Below are positions 1-6,151 of a stretch of 37,657 nt of DNA, in pieces. Origin of the DNA: a virus. The stretch covers positions 1-37,657 of the IMG/VR virus record IMGVR_UViG_3300025122_000060; one strand, 5' to 3'. A program made the position numbers and the translations under genes. Below the pieces are notes generated by a model that had not been told where the DNA came from, did no database searches, and saw nothing but the letters and a program-made list of their open reading frames with translations. How positions within the stretch are numbered: position 1 is the first letter of the stretch; the number at the start of each line of letters is the position of its first letter.

Positions 1-182
1 AAAACGCCGTCAACCTCTATTTTCTCTTTTGGTTTCTGAGATTTATATATTTTTTTAATTTGTTGAAGATATTCTTTTTCTTTTTCCTGATCCCAATTTG
101 CTTTTGGGTTTTGAATCGCTTCATCACCATATTTTTCTTGAATGGCTTTTTCAACTTTAATAAGCCGATCAGGATCTTTCAT
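1..182 (-). CDS. Conserved phage hypothetical protein, N-terminal 60 residues only
   Basis: The reading frame starts at an ATG at 182-180 and stays open through base 1, so the gene runs off the left edge. The visible part begins MKDPDRLIKVEKAIQEKYG and continues as a charged, mostly helical stretch containing AIQNPKANW and many Lys/Glu residues. The ATG overlaps the TGA of the preceding gene as ATGA, which supports the start and suggests coupled translation. The N-terminus resembles a small protein family I associate with uncultured marine phages, but I know no function for it. Nothing catalytic or membrane-spanning is seen in this part. Confidence 0.75.
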   Translation of the reverse strand, partial: MKDPDRLIKVEKAIQEKYGDEAIQNPKANWDQEKEKEYLQQIKKIYKSQKPKEKIEVDGV

Positions 183-634
183 TTGGCAATCTCTGCTGCT
201 GCAAAAAATATAGCGATAGAAGCTGCCGCACCAACAGCAAATCCTATTGCAGTCCATAATGTATTATCTGAACCTTTGGCCAGTTTTCGAAGTGTCTCTA
301 TTTCTTCTTGTTGTGCAGTTACGATTAAATTATTTTTTCTTTTCTCTATTTCTAGTGCCGATTTTAATAAATCTGTTTCCCTCTTGCAATCAGCACTAAT
401 CAAATCTTTTTCATATTTTGATTGAACTTTACAGCGTTGTTTTTGTATTTCTTTTTCCGCTAATATTTTTGCGGTCGCAACTGGATCAAAAAGTGTTCCT
501 GCAAATGGGGCAGAATCCCCTTTGTTTAATATTGTAAACTTGCCAGTTGTACTTGTGGTTGTTTGAGCAAACGATACAGAACAAATAAAAATATTAAGAA
601 ATGTGATTAAGCTAATCGTTTTTATGAGGGACAT
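179..634 (-). CDS. Exported protein with C-terminal membrane segment (possible spanin partner)
   Basis: A 151-aa product. I place the start at the ATG 634-632 because GGAG lies 6 nt upstream; the frame can be extended to a TTG at 646, but that places the Shine-Dalgarno inside the gene. Residues 1-23 form a signal peptide (Lys, hydrophobic core, SVSFA before Gln24), so it should be exported. There follow a short segment with KGDSAPFAGTLFDP, a charged probable coiled coil (about 52-120) with Cys68 and Cys83, and a Gly/Ala-rich membrane helix (127-148). Its start overlaps the end of the upstream membrane-anchored coiled-coil gene by 23 nt. Overlapping genes for an inner-membrane coiled coil and an exported protein recall Rz/Rz1 spanins, but there is no convincing lipobox (IFIC is poor) and the C-terminal helix is atypical. 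Function is inferred, not shown. Confidence 0.8.
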   Translation of the reverse strand: MSLIKTISLITFLNIFICSVSFAQTTTSTTGKFTILNKGDSAPFAGTLFDPVATAKILAEKEIQKQRCKVQSKYEKDLISADCKRETDLLKSALEIEKRKNNLIVTAQQEEIETLRKLAKGSDNTLWTAIGFAVGAAASIAIFFAAAEIAK

Positions 635-998
635 ATTGAACTCCAAACTTTTCTGAAAGTTCTATTGCTAATGCATCAGGATCAGAATGAAATTTTTTAA
701 CAGTTTTTTTGATAATATCTTTTTGTCTGTTGCTAATTTCTTTATTCATTTTAGCATACTCTTGCTCTATTTTTTGAGTAGCTTTTTCATATTCTTTTTC
801 AATGCGCTCTTTTGCTTCTTGTTTTTCTATTTCTGCGTTTTCAATTGCAGTTTTTTGCTTATCATATGATTCTTTTTGGGCATCGATGATTTTTAATAAG
901 CTGCCGTTTCTGCCTTTTAAAACAATCGCTATAATAATAATCACTGGAATATACCAGTGGGTCTTGAGAAAAGCCCATATTTTTTTTAACACAATCAT
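612..998 (-). CDS. N-terminally anchored coiled-coil protein (Rz-like i-spanin candidate)
   Basis: A 128-aa product with a type II anchor layout: basic start (MIVLKK), a hydrophobic helix at about 14-28 rich in Ile, then a long Lys/Glu-rich coiled coil from about 38 to 100. The C-terminus carries SDPDALAIELSEKFGVQYV. This architecture (short cytoplasmic tail, one membrane helix, periplasmic coiled coil) is that of Rz-type inner-membrane spanins and of several phage membrane proteins of unknown role. It begins 3 nt after the upstream gene ends and overlaps the next gene, whose product is exported. A lysis role is plausible from layout and neighbours, but no endolysin is in view. Confidence 0.8.
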   Translation of the reverse strand: MIVLKKIWAFLKTHWYIPVIIIIAIVLKGRNGSLLKIIDAQKESYDKQKTAIENAEIEKQEAKERIEKEYEKATQKIEQEYAKMNKEISNRQKDIIKKTVKKFHSDPDALAIELSEKFGVQYVPHKND

Positions 999-1001
999 TT
1001 A

Positions 1002-1919
1002 TTAGTTTCTGTGGGCTGCTGTTGATTTTATTTGCACACCAACTCCAGATTTACTTCTTTTAAACAAGTATCTTTCTAAATATTGATTTGCAGTCATACC
1101 TATATAATCTTTCAAAGGTTCGCCTGGATCAGCTGTTCTCATCTCAGTAAAAGCTTCCTTAAAGTAAGCAAATAACGCTTTTTGATATTTGTTTGCAAGT
1201 TCTGAATCCATTCCTTGGAGCAAAGCTTCGTAATTATCATCTATATCATAATAATTGGCAATACCTGTTCTTTGATCGTCTGGAACTTGCTGGTCTGACA
1301 TGTTTATCAAAAATTTGGCTAGTTGGCCACTTTTGGAAGCAACGAGTCCAAAAAGCTGATTGACTGCTTCTTCCCCTAACTTTCCTGCTGCTACACCAGC
1401 GGCACCCCCAACTGCGAGTCCGCCAAAACCGCCAGTGGCGAGCCCTGCCGCTGTCCCCACACCAACACCAGCTCCAAGACCAACAATCCATTTGGCTGCT
1501 TTGCCAAATATTTTTTGCACAGATTTAGGATTTTGTTTTTGCCAAGTAGATAAAAAATCCGCAACTGTAGGATCAGAAGATTCTTCGTTTAAATTTTCTT
1601 TCAAAAAAGATTTTTTTTTAGAGATTTTTATAACAACTTCATTTTTTTTTAATCGAGATTTTTCTTTTCTTCCGCGATTTTTTGAGACTGGTTCGCACTG
1701 TAACTCATCATCTTCCACTCCATCAACATGATGAAGCTCTTGGCCATCGGGACATTCGCCTTGTTCTTTGTCGTGTTTTCTTTTGTCACGCTTCCTTTTG
1801 TTGCGTTCTTCTTGTTCTTTTGAACCAGGAGGATTATATTCTTTAGAATAATCACGAGGTGTTTTGGAATTTTTATTCCACTCACGCTCTGAAAGGATTT
1901 TTTTAATCTTGATCTTCAT
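1002..1919 (-). CDS. HNH-like motif plus glycine-zipper protein
   Basis: A 305-aa product with three visible parts. (1) A short basic N-terminus, MKIKIKKILSERE. (2) A very basic region (36-95) ending in an HNH-like element: Cys56, ELHHVDG at 61-67, then EPVSKNRGR at 76-84. This matches the pattern of small phage HNH-type proteins (basic Arg/Lys run, G-x-E-x-H-H-x-D-G, then N-R), although the last metal ligand of a canonical HNH is unclear. (3) A long hydrophobic Gly/Ala repeat (about 145-180) of glycine-zipper type, able to insert in membranes, followed by a helical C-terminal domain with YYDIDDNYEALLQGMD at 223-238. The start overlaps the upstream gene by 17 nt. Two A9 runs (minus strand) lie at 1612-1620 and 1642-1650. 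Whether it cuts DNA is unknown. Confidence 0.75.
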   Translation of the reverse strand: MKIKIKKILSEREWNKNSKTPRDYSKEYNPPGSKEQEERNKRKRDKRKHDKEQGECPDGQELHHVDGVEDDELQCEPVSKNRGRKEKSRLKKNEVVIKISKKKSFLKENLNEESSDPTVADFLSTWQKQNPKSVQKIFGKAAKWIVGLGAGVGVGTAAGLATGGFGGLAVGGAAGVAAGKLGEEAVNQLFGLVASKSGQLAKFLINMSDQQVPDDQRTGIANYYDIDDNYEALLQGMDSELANKYQKALFAYFKEAFTEMRTADPGEPLKDYIGMTANQYLERYLFKRSKSGVGVQIKSTAAHRN

Positions 1920-2478
1920 TTCCCGATTTTCCGCCTTCTCGGGCTCTTTGAACTTCTTTTTCTCTTTTTTCGCCCCAATCTAATGTTGCACCTGATGCTT
2001 TTCTTGTATCAGTACAGATTCTTGCTTTAGCAGTGTCTTTATCAACTCCCGGATCTGGTTCAACATCAACGTCTATCATACATTGGTGATATGTTTCATC
2101 TGCTTCAGTGGGAGATTGTGAAGGGCTAAAATGTAAATCATCTTCTTTTTCTTCTTCAAGATTTTCTCCACTAAGCTCTCTCATTTGACTTTCAAGCTCT
2201 TCAATTTTTTCTTCCATTCTATTTCTACGGCTTGTCATTTCAAAATATTCAGGAGTTGTGCGCAAATCCCTCAACTCATATTCTTTTTCAGGATAATCTG
2301 GCAAAGAATCAACTTCAGCTTCCCTCGCCTCAAGAGCATCCTCAATACGTTCAACTTCTAATTCAAGTCTTCCAATCTTTGCTTGAATCCCGGTAATATG
2401 TGCTTGCCGATCTTCCTTAAATAAAGCTTGGAACTCTTCTTTAATGATATGTTGAAGTCTTGATTTTGTTAGTTTCAT
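1903..2478 (-). CDS. Coiled-coil protein with MKLTK-type N-terminus
   Basis: A 191-aa product if started at the ATG 2478-2476, which overlaps the upstream TGA as ATGA. An in-frame ATG at 2499 would add seven residues but has no Shine-Dalgarno and loses the overlap. The N-terminus MKLTKSRLQHIIKEEF is an amphipathic basic helix that I recognise as a recurrent start in marine phage proteins. Two heptad-rich stretches (about 28-58 and 78-112) follow, then an acidic, Ser/Pro-containing linker, then a segment with YHQCMIDVDV and DTAKARICTDT (Cys133, Cys155), and a charged tail. No enzymatic motif is visible. Its place between two small membrane proteins and the HNH-like/glycine-zipper gene suggests it is made together with them. 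It could be a virion-internal or scaffold-associated protein; this is inference. Confidence 0.75.
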   Translation of the reverse strand: MKLTKSRLQHIIKEEFQALFKEDRQAHITGIQAKIGRLELEVERIEDALEAREAEVDSLPDYPEKEYELRDLRTTPEYFEMTSRRNRMEEKIEELESQMRELSGENLEEEKEDDLHFSPSQSPTEADETYHQCMIDVDVEPDPGVDKDTAKARICTDTRKASGATLDWGEKREKEVQRAREGGKSGNEDQD

Positions 2479-2666
2479 CTTATCGAACCGTGTTTCCATG
2501 CTGTTGCAATATCAGCAACCCCTTGTATTCCAATATAGCCGAGAGATACAGCAACCCATTGATCGCCAGATAATTGTCCTAAATATAAAAATAGGGTGGC
2601 GAGCCCGAAAACCGTAAATTTTCGAGACACCACCTTAGATAACGCTTTATCAACTACTGCCTTCAA
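2475..2666 (-). CDS. Small two-helix membrane protein (holin-like size)
   Basis: A 63-aa product starting at TTG (2666-2664). The start is forced: an in-frame TAA lies two codons upstream and there is no internal Met. AGGGG lies 7-8 nt upstream, and TTGA joins the start to the TGA of the preceding gene. After a basic N-terminus (residues 1-16) come two hydrophobic segments, about 17-33 and 36-54, joined by the turn QLSGDQW, with a short basic tail. Small phage proteins of this pattern (SRKF, GQLSGDQ, GIQGVADI) are common and often lie near lysis genes. Holin activity is possible but unproven. Confidence 0.75.
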   Translation of the reverse strand: MKAVVDKALSKVVSRKFTVFGLATLFLYLGQLSGDQWVAVSLGYIGIQGVADIATAWKHGSIR

Positions 2667-2890
2667 TCTTTACCCCTAAACAGTGTCAAAAGCACTATGA
2701 GAGAAAGCAAGCCAACAAAACCACTTGAACCAATGGAATTGATAAGCTTAACGACATTGCCAACAATGCCCATTCCGAAAATACCTGCTCCATAAATCAC
2801 TTCAACAAGGATTCCCAAAGCCAATAAATTCATAACTAAGCTGGTGATACCACCAACACCTTCATTTACTTTATCTAAAATATCTTTCAT
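2663..2890 (-). CDS. Small membrane protein, first gene of the left cluster
   Basis: A 75-aa product from an ATG at 2890-2888. A charged amphipathic start (MKDILDKVNEGVGG) leads to a hydrophobic stretch at about 14-45 and a second helix at about 57-71, ending in the basic tail FRGKD. It is the first gene after the SbcD/SbcC-like gene, and its Shine-Dalgarno (GGGAGG) sits in the loop of a perfect hairpin whose stem includes the first two bases of the start codon. It overlaps the next gene by 4 nt, so both small membrane proteins are probably made in a coupled way. Size and topology fit a holin or antiholin, but no diagnostic motif supports that. Confidence 0.75.
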   Translation of the reverse strand: MKDILDKVNEGVGGITSLVMNLLALGILVEVIYGAGIFGMGIVGNVVKLINSIGSSGFVGLLSLIVLLTLFRGKD

Positions 2891-2915
2891 ATCTACGCAC
2901 CTCCCGCGTAGATAT
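2889..2915 (-). promoter_or_regulatory. Hairpin presenting the Shine-Dalgarno in its loop
   Basis: On the minus strand, ATATCTACGC (2915-2906) pairs perfectly with GCGTAGATAT (2898-2889), enclosing the 7-nt loop GGGAGGT (2905-2899). The loop is the Shine-Dalgarno for the 75-aa gene, and the stem covers the A and T of its ATG. The structure fills almost the whole gap after the SbcD/SbcC-like stop codon. No T-run follows on either strand, so it is not an intrinsic terminator. It most likely tunes initiation or protects the 5' end of a processed mRNA. Confidence 0.7.
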
Positions 2916-2921
2916 AAATAG
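2914..2921 (+). repeat. Intergenic octamer ATAAATAG, copy 1
   Basis: Plus-strand ATAAATAG (preceded by T, so TATAAATAG). Together with the following bases it shares the 11-mer TAAATAGTCAG with the gap at 9173-9183. The other intergenic copies are at 7924-7931, 9172-9179 and 11292-11299. Confidence 0.5.
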
Positions 2922-2925
2922 TCAG

Positions 2926-5900
2926 CTACGCAACAACATTCGCATATCCATCCTTCTTTTCAATACTAATAATGGAATCGGCAGTATCTTTAAGGTTGTC
3001 CAAATGCGAAATAAGCATTACAGTTTTAAACACAGAAGTTGTAATATCTAGAATCCTTACAAAACCTTCCATACGTTCTTCATCTAAAGCTGTTCCTGGT
3101 TCATCCAGAACAAATATCTGAGATTTGGGTAATGAAGAAATGTTTGTAAAGGCTAAACGAATTGCCATCGCTGCGACTGTTTTCTCTGCTCCGCTTGCCA
3201 TTTCTAATGGACTTGCATCCCGATCAGGCTGTTGAATGTAAATATCAAGTCTGCTATCATCTGTTTCAAAATAAACTTGAAAATCAACAATGTTTGCAAG
3301 GATCTTTGAAATCTCACTGTTAATTGTGGGCAAACTTTTTTTAATAATATCATAAGCGATTCCATTTGAATGCATACACCTTCCATATAAATCATATGCT
3401 TCATAATCATTATTATAGTTTTTAAGATCTCTTTTCTTTTCTTCTAAACTTTCAATTTGTTGCTCAAGATAACCATGAGACTTATAAAGTTCAAGAAGGA
3501 AATCTTCACACCCTTTTAGCCGTTCTTTTGATCTTTGAAGAACAACTTCTTTTTCATTCCTTTGTTTTATAACTCCACCGAGATCTTCAATGACCTCTTT
3601 ATTTTCTTCATACAACTCTTCTTTTCGAGCAAAATCTTTTAACTCGTGTTTGATAATTGATTTGCGAGAATTTAAGTTTTCAATAAACAAATCATCAGCT
3701 GAAATATTGTTTTCAAGAGTTTTTGTCATTTCGACAAGCTCGTCAAACTTTTGAACTTGTTGATTAATCTTGTTTGGGTTGATTTCTTTAATGTTTGTTT
3801 TAATGCCAGTTAAAACTTCTTTGTTATTTTGAATCGAAAGTTCAACAATATCAATTTGATCTTTGGCCTCATAAGCTCCACAAATAAATTTGCAATGGGA
3901 GAACTCCGAGCCACACGGAACTTCATTAAGGAGAGAAACTTGTTTATTCTTGTTTTCTAAATCCTTTTCTTCCTGCAATATTTCTTCTAAAATCTTTTCT
4001 AAATCAACAGATAGGTTTTCATATGCAACCTTTTCAGTTCTCATCATTTCAATATCAAAGTTTTTTGCAAACTCTTTTGCTTTACGAACTTTGCGTTTAT
4101 TCTTTTTATTTTGTCTTTTCTTGTCTGTGATTTCTGTGCTAACAGCTAATAAGTTTTGTTCGCTCTTAGAAATAGATTCTCGCAACGATTTAACATCAAT
4201 AATTTCTGTTGGCGCTGAACTAATTCTAGATAACAGTTCAGTAATTTCTTTTTGGGTTAATATAATATCGCCACGAAGTGCTTCACATTCTGATTTTCTA
4301 TTATGTGTTAGACTTTCATTTTCAAAAAGTTCATCTTTAAACTTTTTTAACTCTTTATCGTGGTCTGTGTTTTCCAAAAGCTTAATTGCTGCTTTCGTTT
4401 CTGCTGCATCATCTTTGGCATTTTTAAACTTTTTATCAAAAAGCTCAAGGTCGAGAAACTTTGCAAGAATTTCTTTGCGCTTTGTCGAACCTTCATTAAT
4501 AAATGCTAATGACCCAAGCTGTGAAGACATCGAAGTCAAAAGAAAATCTTCAATCGTGCCAAAATATTTAACAATATTTTTATCTGTGTCTGCTCTTGTT
4601 AACCCATTTAATGATTTAGTTTCTCCAGTTATAATATCAACATATTCAAAATCTACCGTTGTTTTTGCTTCAACAGTTTCATTGCCCTTTAATCTCTTAA
4701 GATATTTTTCCATTCGTCTTCGGATTGTATAAATTTTGGTTCCACGCTTGATCTTAACCATTCCAGAGCCCTCAGTCTTATCGTTGTTGATAATATTGAG
4801 ATTCTTGCGAGAATTCTTTGAAATTGAGTTATAGATTGTGAACAATAACGAGTCAACAATACTTGACTTGCCTGAGAAGTTCTTTCCAAAAATCCCTATA
4901 ATGCCAGCAAAATTTGTGAAGTCAATGCGATTACCATTTCCATAGTTGAATAGATTATTCCACTCAAGCTCAAGGATTTCAAAGTCTGTATTACGATATG
5001 TCTCATCTGATTCCTCAACAATTTGTTTATATTTTCTATTGAGTTCCATAATCCGTTTTTCTAAATCTTTATTAATCTTATAGTCTTCAAGATATTCGCG
5101 AATTAATTTTTCCTGAACTGCAATATCTCTTAAGTTTTCTTTTTGAAATCCGTCTTCAAGATCAACATTATTTGTAAATGTTGCTTTATTGATTATTGAA
5201 ATTGATTCTGGTTTAAACTTCTTTTTCGCAACATCAACTGCCTTTTTAAGAGCTGTTACAGATAAACTATTTTCAACGATTAAACGAACACGAGCACCAT
5301 CAGGTAGAACAAGTTTTGGGATTTTTCCTTTTTCCGTTAAAGCAACAGAAATAAATGGCTTAGGGTTCGCAACTGAGATATGCTTAACTTTAAAGTTTTC
5401 TTTATCCTGAATATGCCAAAGCAAAAATCCCTTATCAAGAGTTTCACCAAAGTTTTGTTGAACTGTAGAACCAGCATAACGATAGCGACCTTCAAGATCC
5501 AGAGTTTGATTTGATTTGTGAATATCTCCAAGCATTGCATAATCAAATTTATTGAAAATATCTATTTCGTTCTCACCAACATCCATAACCCAATCGCTGT
5601 CGGTCATGCAACCGCTGATTGATCCATGATAAAGAGCAATGTTTATTTTATCTTCATTTGTTGGATCCATCCAGTTATCCTCATCAAACACACTCAAAAC
5701 ATTAAGGGCAAAATTATCATCAAGATGAACTTCGCCAGAGTTCTTTAATAGGTGAAGATTTGGATGGTTCAATGTATTTGCAATAGGCGATAAAGAATCT
5801 TGACGATTTGGATTTCTTAAGTTTCCATCGTGATTTCCAAGAATAATATAAGTCGGCGCTATGCTGGCCAGATTCTTAAAAAAATCTGAACACATTTGAA

Positions 5901-6069
5901 CAAACTCTGGCGAGATTTGTGTCTTTGTATGGCAAATATCGCCACAATGAATAATATAATCTACTCTTTCTTTTCTGAGAGTTTCATAGATTTTATTAAA
6001 AACTGTTCGATATTCTGTGTGGTATTTTAAATTGCGAATGTGGGTGTCCGCAATGTGGGCAAACTTCAT
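2926..6069 (-). CDS. sbcCD: Mre11/SbcD nuclease - Rad50/SbcC ATPase as a single chain
   Basis: A 1047-aa protein. Residues 1-340 are a calcineurin-like Mre11/SbcD nuclease: DTH at 8-10, CGD at 42-44, GNHD at 78-81, YHG at 147-149 and GDIH at 181-184 supply the two-metal ligands. From about 363 a Rad50/SbcC ATPase begins: Walker A GKNFSGKS at 395-402, long coiled coils (about 550-715 and 735-930), a Cys-containing hook (Cys719, Cys726, Cys730; PCGSEFSHCKFIC), signature MASGAEK at 957-963, Walker B FVLDEP, D-loop LDEE and H-loop His1022. T4 encodes these as two proteins, gp47 and gp46, for DNA-end resection in recombination-dependent replication; here one frame without a break encodes both. The gene has no Shine-Dalgarno and its ATG lies 8 nt after a TGCTATAAT box. 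Confidence 0.95.
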   Translation of the reverse strand: MKFAHIADTHIRNLKYHTEYRTVFNKIYETLRKERVDYIIHCGDICHTKTQISPEFVQMCSDFFKNLASIAPTYIILGNHDGNLRNPNRQDSLSPIANTLNHPNLHLLKNSGEVHLDDNFALNVLSVFDEDNWMDPTNEDKINIALYHGSISGCMTDSDWVMDVGENEIDIFNKFDYAMLGDIHKSNQTLDLEGRYRYAGSTVQQNFGETLDKGFLLWHIQDKENFKVKHISVANPKPFISVALTEKGKIPKLVLPDGARVRLIVENSLSVTALKKAVDVAKKKFKPESISIINKATFTNNVDLEDGFQKENLRDIAVQEKLIREYLEDYKINKDLEKRIMELNRKYKQIVEESDETYRNTDFEILELEWNNLFNYGNGNRIDFTNFAGIIGIFGKNFSGKSSIVDSLLFTIYNSISKNSRKNLNIINNDKTEGSGMVKIKRGTKIYTIRRRMEKYLKRLKGNETVEAKTTVDFEYVDIITGETKSLNGLTRADTDKNIVKYFGTIEDFLLTSMSSQLGSLAFINEGSTKRKEILAKFLDLELFDKKFKNAKDDAAETKAAIKLLENTDHDKELKKFKDELFENESLTHNRKSECEALRGDIILTQKEITELLSRISSAPTEIIDVKSLRESISKSEQNLLAVSTEITDKKRQNKKNKRKVRKAKEFAKNFDIEMMRTEKVAYENLSVDLEKILEEILQEEKDLENKNKQVSLLNEVPCGSEFSHCKFICGAYEAKDQIDIVELSIQNNKEVLTGIKTNIKEINPNKINQQVQKFDELVEMTKTLENNISADDLFIENLNSRKSIIKHELKDFARKEELYEENKEVIEDLGGVIKQRNEKEVVLQRSKERLKGCEDFLLELYKSHGYLEQQIESLEEKKRDLKNYNNDYEAYDLYGRCMHSNGIAYDIIKKSLPTINSEISKILANIVDFQVYFETDDSRLDIYIQQPDRDASPLEMASGAEKTVAAMAIRLAFTNISSLPKSQIFVLDEPGTALDEERMEGFVRILDITTSVFKTVMLISHLDNLKDTADSIISIEKKDGYANVVA

Positions 6070-6077
6070 CTAGGACT

Positions 6078-6086
6078 ATTATAGCA
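6078..6086 (-). promoter_or_regulatory. Extended -10 promoter box before the SbcD/SbcC-like gene
   Basis: The minus strand reads TTTATGCTATAATAG here, with TGC-TATAAT at 6086-6078. Only 8 nt (AGTCCTAG) separate TATAAT from the ATG, so a transcript from this box would start at or next to the start codon. No clear -35 hexamer is seen, as is usual for extended -10 promoters. The same 15-mer with one change (TTTATGGTATAATAG) precedes the 313-aa gene. Confidence 0.55.
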
Positions 6087-6102
6087 TAAAATGGAGAGAT
6101 TT

Positions 6103-6150
6103 TTAGTATGTTTTTAGAACATCACTCACTTGTTCTTTTGTTAATTTCAT
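6103..6150 (-). CDS. Possible 15-codon mini-ORF with MKLTK start
   Basis: In the 82-nt gap between the primase and the SbcD/SbcC-like gene, an ATG 1 nt after the primase TAA opens a frame encoding MKLTKEQVSDVLKTY and then stops. The first five residues equal the start of the coiled-coil protein at 2478. There is no Shine-Dalgarno, so it might be translated only by coupling from the primase gene. It could be a leader peptide, a remnant of a gene with this N-terminal tag, or chance. Confidence 0.25.
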   Translation of the reverse strand: MKLTKEQVSDVLKTY

Positions 6151-6151
6151 T

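Noticed and set aside
1246-1491. 81-codon minus-strand frame with Trp/Cys/Gly repeats
   Set aside because: It is the shifted reading of the glycine-zipper segment of the 305-aa gene; the unusual composition comes from the Gly/Ala codons.
2476-2499. ATG at 2499 as start of the coiled-coil gene
   Set aside because: No Shine-Dalgarno and it would lie inside the previous gene; the ATG at 2478 gives the ATGA overlap and the MKLTK N-terminus.
2889-2915. Hairpin as intrinsic terminator of the SbcD/SbcC-like gene
   Set aside because: No T-run follows the stem on either strand, and the loop is an ideal Shine-Dalgarno.
2913-2920. TATAAATA as a T4-type late promoter
   Set aside because: The orientation is plus-strand, away from every gene in the window; kept only as an unexplained motif.
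3890-4732. 280-codon plus-strand frame
   Set aside because: It lies fully antisense to the coiled-coil part of the SbcD/SbcC-like gene; Lys/Glu-rich coding sequence creates Phe/Leu/Ser-rich antisense frames. No Shine-Dalgarno and no family resemblance.
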